From: Bordetella sp. H567
Lineage (GTDB): Bacteria > Pseudomonadota > Gammaproteobacteria > Burkholderiales > Burkholderiaceae_B
Direction: 5' to 3'
NCBI RefSeq assembly: GCF_001704295.1
Contig: NZ_CP012334.1
Location: 1,996,084-2,060,083 of the forward strand
DNA length: 64,000 bases
This document shows, piece by piece, positions 46,478-55,385 of this stretch (positions are counted from its first letter, which is position 1; each line of letters begins with the position of its first letter). The translations under genes were made by a program, and so were the position numbers. The notes below the pieces were generated by a model. That model saw nothing but the letters and a program-made list of their open reading frames with translations, was not told the origin of the DNA and ran no database searches.

Positions 46478-47455
46478 ATGAACCGCAAATTGATCATCCA
46501 GGCCGGCGTTGCCCTGTGCGCGCAGGCCATCCTTGCATCGGCATCGGCGCAGAGCGCGCATGAGTTTCCGACCAGGACGGTGCGCGTCGTTTCCGGCCTG
46601 GCGGCCGGCAGCAGCATGGATCTGGTCGCGCGAACCATCAGCCCCAAGCTGGCCGAGCTCTGGGGCCAGGCCGTCATCGTCGAGAATCGCGCCGGCGCGG
46701 CAGGCAATATCGCCGCCGAACACGTGGCGCGTGCGGACGACGGGCACACGCTGCTGATCGCGCAGAACGCGATCACCGTCAGCGCCTCCCTGTATCCGCG
46801 GTTGAAATACAGCCTGCGCAAGGACCTGAAGGCGGTCTCGCAGGTGACGGCAATGCCGCATGTGGTGGTGGTGACGCCCAGCCTGCCGGTCAAGAACCTG
46901 CAGGACTTCATCAACCTGGCGAAGTCCAAGCCCAACCAATTGAATTTCAGCAGTGCCGGCATCGGCAACGCCGACGACATGGCCGCGGAGCTGTTCGCCA
47001 CCATGGCGCACCTGCAGATGATGCATGTGCCTTACACCGGCGGCTCGCAGGCCCTGACGGCCGCCGCGGCGGGCGATGTGCAGCTGTACTTCCCGGGGCT
47101 GCCCGTCAGTCTTCCGCTGGTGAAGGCAGGCAAGGTGCACGCGCTGGCGGTGACCAGCAAGACGCGCTCGCCCGCCTTGCCGGACGTGCCCACCATGGAA
47201 GAGGCTGGCCTGCCCGGCTATGAAACGGTGTTGTGGTATGGGCTGTATGCGCCCGCGTCCATGCCCGATGCGACAGTCAAGCGTATTTCGGCCGATATCC
47301 AGAAGGTCCTGCAGATGCCGGACGTGAAGGAAAAACTGGGTGGCGCCGGCATCGACGTGGTGGGCAGCACGCCGGAGCAATTCCAGGCGTTCACCAACGC
47401 GGAGATCGATCGTTGGGCCACCATCGTGCGCGAGCGCAACCTGAAGGTGGATTGA
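46478..47455 (+). CDS. Bug/TctC-family periplasmic solute-binding protein
   Basis: 325 residues; ATG behind GAGAGGAG. Signal peptide ends near ASASAQS. The mature protein has FPTRTVRVVSGLAAGSSMDLVAR, VENRAGAAGNIAAEHVARA, FSSAGIGNADDM and PDVPTMEEAGLPGYE, all typical of the very large Bordetella Bug family. These bind carboxylates and similar compounds; the matching TctAB permease is not here, as is common. It ends the catabolic operon and probably senses or delivers the substrate. Confidence 0.93.
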   Translation: MNRKLIIQAGVALCAQAILASASAQSAHEFPTRTVRVVSGLAAGSSMDLVARTISPKLAELWGQAVIVENRAGAAGNIAAEHVARADDGHTLLIAQNAITVSASLYPRLKYSLRKDLKAVSQVTAMPHVVVVTPSLPVKNLQDFINLAKSKPNQLNFSSAGIGNADDMAAELFATMAHLQMMHVPYTGGSQALTAAAAGDVQLYFPGLPVSLPLVKAGKVHALAVTSKTRSPALPDVPTMEEAGLPGYETVLWYGLYAPASMPDATVKRISADIQKVLQMPDVKEKLGGAGIDVVGSTPEQFQAFTNAEIDRWATIVRERNLKVD

Positions 47456-47503
47456 TCGGCGCGAGCGTATGCCCGGCCGTCCCCGGTGCGATGGCGGGGC
47501 GCG

Positions 47504-48235
47504 CTACAGCACGGCTTCCGCGACCAGGCGGAACGCCGGGGCCAGCTTGACCGAGGCCTCCGGACGCTCGAGCGCGTAGTCCAGGTTCATCTGGGCGATC
47601 TGCACGTGCTCGGATGCGATGGCCTGGGCCCGCGTGCCCTCGCCGCGTTCCATGGCCTGCACCAGGCTGTGGTGCTGCCGGTGGGCGATATACAGCCACT
47701 GGCGGCCTTCTCCTATCGTCGACTGCATCGGCAGCATGGCGCTTGCGGCGGCAAAGGGAAGGCGATTGTTGACCTCGATGGCCCGTATCAAGGCCGCGTT
47801 TCCCGACGCTTCCACGACCAGCTGGTGGAAGCGCGTGTTCATGTCGGTGTAGGCGGCGTAGTCGTCCAGGTCGAGTTCCGGTTTGTTCAACGCGCGATCC
47901 CCGGCCTTCAGGCATTCGTGCAGGCCCAGCGCCAGTTGCCGGGACACCCCGTGTTCGGCCACCAGCCGGGCCGCCATGCCTTCCAGGTGGCCCCGTACCG
48001 CGATCGCGTCGGCGATCTCCGCCGCCGTCAGGCGCCGCATGACGTAGCCGCCCGCCGGGGACGGCTCGACCAGCCCCTCCTGTTCCAGCGTCGTCAGCGC
48101 CAGCCGCACCGGTGTGCGCGAGGCCTTCAAGCGCTCGGCCAGCGCCACTTCCCCCAGCCGTTCGCCCGGCGAAAACTCGCCTTTCAGGATGAGGTCGCGC
48201 AGTTGCACCAGGACGCGTTCCTGTTGCGATTCCAT
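47504..48235 (-). CDS. GntR-family regulator, FadR/VanR (FCD) subgroup
   Basis: 243 residues. N-terminal winged helix (ILKGEFSPGERLGEVALAERL, then SRTPVRLALTTLEQEGLVE) and a C-terminal FCD domain with the metal/ligand His set around DMNTRFHQLVVEASGN and HRQHHSLVQAMERG. It is divergent from the oxygenase operon starting at 48580 and convergent with the Bug gene, so the oxygenase operon is its likely target. Confidence 0.9.
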   Translation of the reverse strand: MESQQERVLVQLRDLILKGEFSPGERLGEVALAERLKASRTPVRLALTTLEQEGLVEPSPAGGYVMRRLTAAEIADAIAVRGHLEGMAARLVAEHGVSRQLALGLHECLKAGDRALNKPELDLDDYAAYTDMNTRFHQLVVEASGNAALIRAIEVNNRLPFAAASAMLPMQSTIGEGRQWLYIAHRQHHSLVQAMERGEGTRAQAIASEHVQIAQMNLDYALERPEASVKLAPAFRLVAEAVL

Positions 48236-48579
48236 GTGGGTTCTCCGGGACGGTGGGTCGTCGATATGCCCACCATTCTAGTGCCTGGCGGTGTCGTGGC
48301 GTAGGCGTCGACCAAAATATGTTCGTCGATGTATGCAACATAGGTCTGTGGTGCGCCTTTCACCTAGGATTTTCCCTTAGTCATGCATCCCCGTTTTATC
48401 AAATAAATCAAGCAAAAACAACGATATAACCACTATTTCTCACCTGCGGTCGCAGTAGGTCAACGCGAGGTGCTGCATACATCGATTGAAAAACTGAATT
48501 CACTCCTTTAACGTTGCATGCAAGGACGGAAGGCGTGCATACGCGCCCGCAGCGTCTGCATCCTGGAGGAGTAGCGATC
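48236..48579. promoter_or_regulatory. AT-rich divergent control region with GntR operator candidates
   Basis: No gene. TCGATGTATGCAACA (48326-48340) reappears inverted as TGCTGCATACATCGA (48471-48485), 14 of 15 bases identical, about 145 bases apart. A perfect palindrome TTGCATGCAA lies at 48514-48523. All share a TGCAT core expected for FadR/VanR-type regulators. The spacing suggests repression by looping. Confidence 0.65.
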
Positions 48580-49890
48580 ATGATGAGCGCCCAGCAAAAC
48601 GAATTGATTACCCGCGTCGGGCCCGGCACGCCGGCCGGCCGCCTGCTGCGGAACTATTGGCAACCTGTTGCCCTGGTGGAGGAACTGCCGTCCATCCGGC
48701 CGCTGAAGGCGGTTCGCCTGATGGGGCAGGACTTCGTGGTGTTCCGCGACGAGGACGGCCGCTACGGCATGCTGGACCGCGACTGTCCGCACCGGGGCGC
48801 GGACCTGGCCGGCGGGCGCCTGGAGAACGGCGGCCTGCGCTGCGCGTTCCATGGCTGGCTCTTCGACGTCAAGGGATCGTGCCTGGCCACGCCGGGAGAG
48901 CCGGCGGGCAGCACCTTGTGCAAGAAGATCCGCCAGCGCGCCTATCCGGTCGTCGAACGCAGCGGCATTCTGTTCGCCTACATCGGCGAAGGCGAGCCCC
49001 CGGCGTTTCCCCATTTCGATTGCTTCGCGGCGCCGGGCGAATACACCTTCGCGTTCAAGGGGCTGTTCGAATGCAATTGGCTGCAGGCCCTGGAGGTGGG
49101 CATCGACCCCGCGCATGCTTCCTACCTGCATCGCTTTTTCGAGGACGAGGACACCGGGGCCAGCTACGGCAAGCAGTTCCGCGGGGCCTCGGCGAATTCC
49201 GAGATGCCGATCACCAAGGTGCTGCGCGAGTATGAAGCGCCCGAAATCCTGGTGAACCCGACGGAATATGGGCTGCGGCTGATCGCCAAGCGGCCCCTGG
49301 ACGAAGCGCAAACCCATGTGCGGGTGACGAACCTGGTGTTTCCACAGGCCTTCGTCATACCGATGAGCGCCGAGATGACCATCACCCAATGGCATGTCCC
49401 GGTGGACGACCGGAACTGCTACTGGTATGCCGTCTTCACCAGCTTCACCACGCCCACGGACAAGGTCAAGATGCGCGCGCAGCGGTTGGAGCTGTACGAG
49501 CTTCCCGACTATACGTCGCGCCGGAACAAGCGCAACAACTACGGATTCGACCCGCAGGAACAGCAGACCCAGACCTACACCGGCATGGGCTTCGACATCA
49601 ATGTGCACGATCAATGGGCCGTCGAGTCGCAGGGCGACATCCAGGACAGGACCCGCGAGCATCTGGGCACCACCGACAAGGGCATCATCGCATACCGGCG
49701 CCTGCTGGTGGACGCCATTGAAAAAGCGCAGGCGGGGCAGAAGACCCTGATGGTGATCGACGAGGCGCAGGCATCGCAGATGACGGGGCCGGCATCGATA
49801 GACGGCATCGGCCCGGCGGACCGCTGGGACGACTATTGGAAGGAGTCGGATGCGGCGCGGCGCGAACGCGCGCCCTGGTGCGCCAAGTAA
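48580..49890 (+). CDS. Rieske non-heme iron oxygenase, alpha subunit (phthalate-dioxygenase type)
   Basis: 436 residues from ATG 48580 (MMSAQQNELITR), eight bases after GGAGGAG. The Rieske 2Fe-2S motif has Cys69, His71, Cys88 and His91 (CPHRG and CAFHGW). The mononuclear iron site is marked by Asp176-Pro-Ala-His179-x4-His184. Sequence and length fit the homo-oligomeric phthalate/vanillate class, and no beta subunit gene is present. Electrons should come from the ferredoxin and reductase encoded two and three genes on. The neighbouring ligase and hydrolase suggest an amine, possibly gamma-glutamylated, as substrate. Confidence 0.9.
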   Translation: MMSAQQNELITRVGPGTPAGRLLRNYWQPVALVEELPSIRPLKAVRLMGQDFVVFRDEDGRYGMLDRDCPHRGADLAGGRLENGGLRCAFHGWLFDVKGSCLATPGEPAGSTLCKKIRQRAYPVVERSGILFAYIGEGEPPAFPHFDCFAAPGEYTFAFKGLFECNWLQALEVGIDPAHASYLHRFFEDEDTGASYGKQFRGASANSEMPITKVLREYEAPEILVNPTEYGLRLIAKRPLDEAQTHVRVTNLVFPQAFVIPMSAEMTITQWHVPVDDRNCYWYAVFTSFTTPTDKVKMRAQRLELYELPDYTSRRNKRNNYGFDPQEQQTQTYTGMGFDINVHDQWAVESQGDIQDRTREHLGTTDKGIIAYRRLLVDAIEKAQAGQKTLMVIDEAQASQMTGPASIDGIGPADRWDDYWKESDAARRERAPWCAK

Positions 49891-49965
49891 GGTCCAGACC
49901 CTTTCCCGATATCCTGAGGAGGCGCGTCCACGGCGATACCGTCGCCGGCACGGCGCGATAACACC

Positions 49966-51402
49966 ATGTCCTTCGTCGAAATCCACGGACTGTGGAATGC
50001 CGAGCAGCATGCCGCCCATGCGGCGCATCTGGAACGCCTGAAAGGCAGCGGCGTCCAACTTGTGCGTTTTTCGTTTCCCGACCAGCACGGGCTCTTGCGC
50101 GGCAAGACCCTGGTGCTGGACGAGGCCATCAAGGCTTTCAAGAGCGGCGTCACCTGCACGACGACGCTGTTTGCCAAGGACACGTCCCACCGGACTGTCT
50201 TTCCCGTTTTTTCCCATGGCGGCGGCTTCGACATGCCCGAGATGCAAGGCGCCTGCGACACCTTGCTGGTGGCGGACCCGCTGACGTTCCGGGTGCTGCC
50301 CTGGGCGCCGCACACGGGCTGGGTCCTGTGCGACGTCTATTTCGCCAATGGCAAACCGGTGCCCTTCGCCACACGCCATCTGTACGGACGCGCCCTGGCG
50401 GAGCTGGACCAGCGCGGCTATGAATTCATCTCGGGCCTGGAGGTGGAGTTCCATGTATTCAAGGTGAACGACGCCCGCATGAAGCCCGAGCACGCGGGCC
50501 AGCCTGGGGAGCCGCCGGACGTCGACGTGCTGACGCATGGCTATCAATACCTGACGGAGCTGCGCTACGACGCGGTGGATTCGGTCATCGAGATGATCCG
50601 CCGCGGCATCGACGGGCTGGAGCTGCCGGTGCGCACGCTGGAGGTCGAGTACGGGCCCAGCCAGCTGGAGTTCACCTTCGCCCCGTCGGGCGGGATCCGC
50701 AGCGCGGACGACATGGTCCTGTTCCGCAGCGCGGTCAAGCAGATCTGCCAGCGCAACGGCTATCACGCGACCTTCATGTGCCGCCCGCGGATTCCCAATG
50801 TGGTGTCCAGCGGCTGGCACCTGCATCAGTCGCTGGTGCGCAAGTCCGATGGCAAGAATGCCTTCATGCCGTCGGCAGAGGGGCCGATGCTGTCGGAAGT
50901 CGGCCAGCACTACCTGGCCGGCCTGCTCGCGCATGCCCAGGCGGCGACCGCCCTGTCCACGCCCACCATCAACGGCTACAAGCGATATCGGCCGTATTCG
51001 AACGCGCCCGACCGGGCAAGCTGGGGCAGGGACAATCGCGGCGTCATGGCGCGCGTGCTGGGCGGCAGGAACGATCCCGCCACGCGGATAGAAAACCGCG
51101 TGGGCGAGCCGGCGGCCAACCCCTATCTATACCTTGGTTCGCAGATCCTGTCCGGCATGGATGGCATGGACCGGAAACTGGCGCTGGGCCCGTCGGCGGA
51201 TGTGCCTTACGAAGCCGAGGCGCCGGCGCTGCCCCATACCCTGGCGGACGCGATCGAGGCGCTGCGCGGCGATGCTTGCCTGCGCCGCGGCCTGGGGTCG
51301 CAGTTCATCGACTATTTCTGCAAGTTGAAGGAAGCGGAAATCCAACGCTTCAACCTCGAAGTCACCGAGTGGGAACACCGCGAGTATTTCGGGACCTTCT
51401 GA
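49966..51402 (+). CDS. Glutamine-synthetase-like gamma-glutamyl-amine ligase
   Basis: 478 residues. GS fold with N-terminal beta-grasp (VQLVRFSFPDQHGLLRGK) and catalytic domain. Active-site stretches: GLEVEFHVF, VEYGPSQLEFTFAP, SSGWHLHQSLV, TINGYKRYRPY and RIENRVGEPAANPYLYLG. It is not a housekeeping GS: the N-terminal half and the GS loops differ, and no adenylylation Tyr motif is seen. In aniline, isopropylamine and putrescine catabolism, such enzymes (TdnQ/AtdA1, IpuC, PuuA) make a gamma-glutamyl amide at the cost of ATP. The partner hydrolase lies downstream in the operon. Confidence 0.85.
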   Translation: MSFVEIHGLWNAEQHAAHAAHLERLKGSGVQLVRFSFPDQHGLLRGKTLVLDEAIKAFKSGVTCTTTLFAKDTSHRTVFPVFSHGGGFDMPEMQGACDTLLVADPLTFRVLPWAPHTGWVLCDVYFANGKPVPFATRHLYGRALAELDQRGYEFISGLEVEFHVFKVNDARMKPEHAGQPGEPPDVDVLTHGYQYLTELRYDAVDSVIEMIRRGIDGLELPVRTLEVEYGPSQLEFTFAPSGGIRSADDMVLFRSAVKQICQRNGYHATFMCRPRIPNVVSSGWHLHQSLVRKSDGKNAFMPSAEGPMLSEVGQHYLAGLLAHAQAATALSTPTINGYKRYRPYSNAPDRASWGRDNRGVMARVLGGRNDPATRIENRVGEPAANPYLYLGSQILSGMDGMDRKLALGPSADVPYEAEAPALPHTLADAIEALRGDACLRRGLGSQFIDYFCKLKEAEIQRFNLEVTEWEHREYFGTF

Positions 51403-51439
51403 CGGCGCGTCGCCGTTCATCCCTGTGCGGAGCTGAATC

Positions 51440-51763
51440 ATGCCTATCATCACTTACATCCTGCGCGACGGCGCCCGCCGAGAGGTCGACGTGCCCGAAG
51501 GCACGAGCGTCATGGAGGCCGCCGTACGCGAGAACATACGGGGCATCGACGCCGAATGCGGCGGATGCCTGTCCTGTGCGACCTGCCATGTCTATATCGA
51601 TGCTTCTTCCACCGGCGCGATTCCCGATCCCGAGGACGAAGAGACCGAACTCCTGGAAGGCGTCGCCGCCGAACGCCGCCCGGAAAGCCGGCTCAGCTGC
51701 CAGATCATCGTGACGCAGGCTGCCGCCGGGCTGGTCGTGCGTATCCCGGACCACCAGGGGTGA
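51440..51763 (+). CDS. 2Fe-2S ferredoxin (adrenodoxin/putidaredoxin type)
   Basis: 107 residues. Cluster ligands are Cys40, Cys46, Cys49 and Cys87 (C-x5-C-x2-C-x37-C), with the acidic surface DPEDEETELL used by adrenodoxin-type ferredoxins to dock with reductase and oxygenase. An extra Cys43 lies inside the loop. ATG preceded by GGAG. It carries electrons from the next gene's product to the Rieske oxygenase. Confidence 0.93.
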   Translation: MPIITYILRDGARREVDVPEGTSVMEAAVRENIRGIDAECGGCLSCATCHVYIDASSTGAIPDPEDEETELLEGVAAERRPESRLSCQIIVTQAAAGLVVRIPDHQG

Positions 51764-51767
51764 TGCC

Positions 51768-53015
51768 ATGCAAGCGAACCTAGTGGTGATAGGGGCGTCC
51801 TATGCCGGCGTGCAGATCGCGGCATCGGTGCGCGAGCAGGGTCATGAAGGGCGCGTCGTCATGGTCGGCGACGAGCATGCCGAGCCCTACCATCGTCCGC
51901 CGCTGTCCAAGGCCTTCCTGGCCGGCAACTACGACCCCGGCCGGCTGCAGCTGCGGTCGCCGGCCTTCTTCGAGGAGGCGCGCATCGAACTGCGGTCCGG
52001 CGTGCGCGCCGTGCGGGTGGACCGCGCTGCGCACACCGTCGAACTGGACGACGGCAGCCGGCTGCCCTACGACAAGCTGGCGTTCGCGACGGGTGCCCGG
52101 CCACGCAGGCTGGACTGCGACGGCGCCGGGCTGCGGGGCGTGCATTATCTGCGCAGCCTGCGCGACGCCGCCGAGCTTGCCATCGAGATGCTGTCGGCGC
52201 GTAGCGCGGTCGTGGTGGGCGGCGGGTATATCGGCCTGGAAGTCGCCGCCTCGCTGGTCAAGGCCGGCGTCGCCGTGACGGTGGTGGAGGCCGCCGAGCG
52301 CGTACTGGCGCGCGTGTCCTCGCCCTGGATGTCCGCGTTCGTGGACCAGGTGCACCGGGACCAGGGTGTCCGGTTCGCGCTGGGACGCAAGGTCGCCGCC
52401 GTGCGTGGAGAACAGGGGCAGGTGCGCGGCGTCGAACTGGATGACGGCACGTTGCTGGCGTGCGACCTGGTCGTTGCCGGCATCGGCATCGAACCCAATG
52501 TGGAGCTTGCGGCGGATTGCGGCCTGGCCGTGCAAGGCGGTATCCTCGTCGACCAAATGGCCCGCACCAGCGATCCCGATATCGTGGCTGCCGGGGACTG
52601 CGCGTCTTTCCGGTGCGTCTGGATGCCCCCCGGCACGCCGGCGTGCCGGATCGAATCGGTGCAGAACGCGAACGACATGGCAAGGACCGCGGCGGCCACG
52701 CTGGTGGGCCGCACGGAGCCCCATGTGTCGCTGCCCTGGTTCTGGTCCGACCAGTACGACCTGAAACTGCAGATGGCGGGCCTGAGCGCGGGCGCCACGG
52801 AATATGCCGTGCGGGGCTCCGTCGAGCAGCGCAAGTTCTCGGTCTTCTATTTCCGCGGCGAGCATCTGGCCGCCGTGGACAGCGTCAACCGTCCACAGGA
52901 CCATATGCTGGCCCGCAAGCTGCTGGCCGCCCGCGTCCCCGTGGAACCGGCGCAGGCGCGCGACGCCGGCTTTGACTTGAAATCGCTGCTGGCTAGCACG
53001 GCGGAGGCGCGGTGA
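51768..53015 (+). CDS. FAD-dependent ferredoxin reductase (BphA4/putidaredoxin-reductase type)
   Basis: 415 residues. FAD-binding GASYAGVQIAASVRE at the N-terminus, NAD-binding VVVGGGYIGLEVAAS near residue 150, and the second FAD motif PDIVAAGDCASF. The C-terminal domain contains WFWSDQYDLKLQ, typical of oxygenase-coupled reductases. It starts four bases after the ferredoxin stop and its own stop overlaps the next start as GTGA, so the electron chain is tightly co-translated. Confidence 0.93.
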   Translation: MQANLVVIGASYAGVQIAASVREQGHEGRVVMVGDEHAEPYHRPPLSKAFLAGNYDPGRLQLRSPAFFEEARIELRSGVRAVRVDRAAHTVELDDGSRLPYDKLAFATGARPRRLDCDGAGLRGVHYLRSLRDAAELAIEMLSARSAVVVGGGYIGLEVAASLVKAGVAVTVVEAAERVLARVSSPWMSAFVDQVHRDQGVRFALGRKVAAVRGEQGQVRGVELDDGTLLACDLVVAGIGIEPNVELAADCGLAVQGGILVDQMARTSDPDIVAAGDCASFRCVWMPPGTPACRIESVQNANDMARTAAATLVGRTEPHVSLPWFWSDQYDLKLQMAGLSAGATEYAVRGSVEQRKFSVFYFRGEHLAAVDSVNRPQDHMLARKLLAARVPVEPAQARDAGFDLKSLLASTAEAR

Positions 53016-53791
53016 ACACACAGGATACGCGGCGCCCCATCGTGGGCGTGGTGTGCGACAGGTTCTACGTGGGCGAGCATGACCTGCATAGCGCCAAGCA
53101 CAGCTATATCGACGCCTTGATATCGGTGGCCGGCGTCGCTCCCGTGCTGATTCCCGCGACGGATCAGCTGGCGGATGTGGCGCCCTACCTGGACGCCGTC
53201 AGCGGCCTGCTCTTTCCGGGCGGGGCGTCGAACGTCGAGCCGGCCAGGTACGGCGGGCCCGCGCGTCCCGATATGCTGCTGGATCGGGACCGCGACCATG
53301 TGGCCATCGCCTTGATGCAGGGCGCGGCCTCGCGCGACATGCCCATCCTGGCGATATGCCGGGGCTTCCAGGAGCTGAACGTGGCGTTCGGCGGCACGCT
53401 CAGCCCCGACATATACACCGATGGCTACGCCGACTACCATCGCGAGGATCCGCGCGAACCGCTGGAGGCGCGCTACCGGTTCAAGCACCCGATCGCGCTG
53501 ACGGAGGGCGGTAAGCTGGAGGCCTTGGCGGGTGCCGGCACCGTCACCGTGAACTCGCTGCACATGCAAGGGGTGGGCTCGCTCGCGTCGCCGTTGGCGG
53601 TCGAGGCGGCGGCGCCGGATGGATTGGTCGAGGCCATACGGCTGCGCCGGCATGCCTTCGCGATAGGCGTGCAATGGCACCCGGAAACCAGCGCGCGGAC
53701 CGACGGTTTTTCGCGCGCCTTGTTCGAGGCGTTCGGCGCCGCCTGTCGGCGCCATGCGGCAATGCAGTCCCAACCTGCCTATAACGAATGA
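53012..53791 (+). CDS. Class I glutamine-amidotransferase-like gamma-glutamyl hydrolase (PuuD type, peptidase C26)
   Basis: 259 residues from GTG 53012, which overlaps the reductase stop. Catalytic triad is visible: Cys116 in AICRGFQELNV, His223 and Glu225 in GVQWHPE; VNSLHMQG matches the PuuD substrate loop. Family members hydrolyse gamma-glutamyl amides (gamma-glutamyl-GABA for PuuD). With the ligase at 49966 this would remove the glutamyl group, either from the product or from excess intermediate. Confidence 0.88.
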   Translation: MNTQDTRRPIVGVVCDRFYVGEHDLHSAKHSYIDALISVAGVAPVLIPATDQLADVAPYLDAVSGLLFPGGASNVEPARYGGPARPDMLLDRDRDHVAIALMQGAASRDMPILAICRGFQELNVAFGGTLSPDIYTDGYADYHREDPREPLEARYRFKHPIALTEGGKLEALAGAGTVTVNSLHMQGVGSLASPLAVEAAAPDGLVEAIRLRRHAFAIGVQWHPETSARTDGFSRALFEAFGAACRRHAAMQSQPAYNE

Positions 53792-53848
53792 CCGCGTCCG
53801 GGGCGGCATGCGCCGCGCCCGGAACGCGTTCCAGGACCGGAGGAAGAC

Positions 53849-55216
53849 ATGAGTGGTAAAGACGTAATCGACGTGCAGCGTTTCCTGAACGAGCATCCGT
53901 TCTCGCGCCTGCAGTGGCTGATATTCGCCATGTGTTTTGTGATCGTCGTGCTGGACGGTTTCGATACGGCGGCGGTGGGCTTCATCGCACCGTCGCTCAT
54001 CGCCGAGTGGCACGTGCAAAAGTCCAGCCTGGGGCCGGTGCTGAGCGCCGCGCTGTTCGGCCTGGCCTTCGGCGCCATCGTTTCGGGACCGCTGTCGGAT
54101 CGGTGGGGGCGGCGCGGCTTGCTGATCGGCTCGGTCGCGTTGTTTGGCGTGGCGTCGCTGGCCTGCGTGCTGGCGGGTAGCCTGACGCAGCTGACCGTAC
54201 TGCGATTCGTGACCGGCGTCGGCCTGGGCGCGGCGATGCCCAACGCCGTCACGCTGGTAGGCGAGTATTGTCCGGATCGCCGCCGCGCCACCTTGGTGAA
54301 CCTGATGTTCTGCGGCTTCCCGCTGGGGGCCGCGGTAGGCGGCTTTCTTGCCGCCTGGATGATTCCGCAATTCGGCTGGCGCAGCGTGCTGGTGCTGGGC
54401 GGCGTGGTTCCGCTGGTATTGGCGGCGATCCTGCTGGCCGTGCTGCCGGAATCCGTGCGCTACCTCGTCGCCAAGGGCAAGCCCGCCGAACGGATACGCG
54501 ATGTGTTGCGCCGGATTTCCCCGGACGCCGCCACGATCCAGGCCTTCACGCTGCGCGAAGCGGCGGCGGGTCCCGCGCGCAAGAGCGATATGCGGCTCGT
54601 GCTGAGCGGTTCCTATATCGTGGGGTCGCTGATGCTGTGGATCACCTACTTCATGGGCCTGGTGATTTTCTACGGCCTGATCAACTGGATGCCCGTCCTG
54701 TTCAAGGAAGCGGGGTTCAGCGCCGGGCAATCGACCTTGCTGTCGGCCTTGTTTCCACTAGGAGGCGTGGGCGCCGTCGTGTGCGGCATGCTGATGGACC
54801 GCTTCAACGCGACCAAGGTCGTCGCCGGCTGCTATGCCCTGACGGCGCTGAGCGTGTACGCCATCGGCCAGTCGCTGGGCAGCGTAGGGGCGCTCATCGG
54901 CGCGATCCTCGTCGCGGGCGTGTTGATGAATACGGCGCAGTGCTCCATGCCCGCGCTCGCGGCGGCGTTCTACCCCACGCAGGGACGCGCCACCGGGGTC
55001 GCCTGGATGCTGGGCGTGGGGCGCTTCGGCGGCATCGCGGGATCGTTCCTGGTCGCGGAGCTGAGCTTGCGCCACCTCAGCCTGGAAGGGATCTTCAGCG
55101 TGGTGGCCGTCGCCGGCGTGATCTCCTGCGTGGCCTTGCTGGTAAAGGTGGCCGCGTGCCGCGACATCCCTGTCGTGCAGCCGGTGGAGGGCGAGCCCGT
55201 CCATCCGGGGCACTAG
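53849..55216 (+). CDS. MFS transporter, aromatic acid:H+ symporter (AAHS) family
   Basis: 455 residues, ATG behind GGAGGAAG, twelve membrane helices. Family marks are VVLDGFDTAAVGFIAPSL in the first helix with its essential Asp, SGPLSDRWGRRGLLIGS between helices 2 and 3, and a central loop after helix 6. Relatives PcaK and BenK import protocatechuate or benzoate-type acids. It ends the operon and suggests that the compound taken up is an aromatic acid, perhaps an aminoaromatic acid. Confidence 0.88.
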   Translation: MSGKDVIDVQRFLNEHPFSRLQWLIFAMCFVIVVLDGFDTAAVGFIAPSLIAEWHVQKSSLGPVLSAALFGLAFGAIVSGPLSDRWGRRGLLIGSVALFGVASLACVLAGSLTQLTVLRFVTGVGLGAAMPNAVTLVGEYCPDRRRATLVNLMFCGFPLGAAVGGFLAAWMIPQFGWRSVLVLGGVVPLVLAAILLAVLPESVRYLVAKGKPAERIRDVLRRISPDAATIQAFTLREAAAGPARKSDMRLVLSGSYIVGSLMLWITYFMGLVIFYGLINWMPVLFKEAGFSAGQSTLLSALFPLGGVGAVVCGMLMDRFNATKVVAGCYALTALSVYAIGQSLGSVGALIGAILVAGVLMNTAQCSMPALAAAFYPTQGRATGVAWMLGVGRFGGIAGSFLVAELSLRHLSLEGIFSVVAVAGVISCVALLVKVAACRDIPVVQPVEGEPVHPGH

Positions 55217-55238
55217 GCCGTCAACGCCCGAAGGTGCA

Positions 55239-55260
55239 CTCGCCCTGCGGCCAGGGCGAG
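55239..55260 (+). terminator. Hairpin after the oxygenase operon
   Basis: CTCGCCCTG-CGGC-CAGGGCGAG, nine perfect pairs, 23 bases after the transporter stop. No T tract. Confidence 0.45.
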
Positions 55261-55385
55261 ACTGCTTCCAGCGTTAACAGGCCCTGGCATCATCAGGCGC
55301 CGGGCCGCGACATATCGGTCACCCCCGGCGCCAAGTGGCGGCGGGTCCCGCCATACTGGCCCTTTCCGACATCACGGGGGGCCGG

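Noticed and set aside
42605-47455. Terpene (citronellol/geraniol) degradation operon
   Set aside because: Only the AtuA-like protein points that way; the rest of the Atu pathway is missing.
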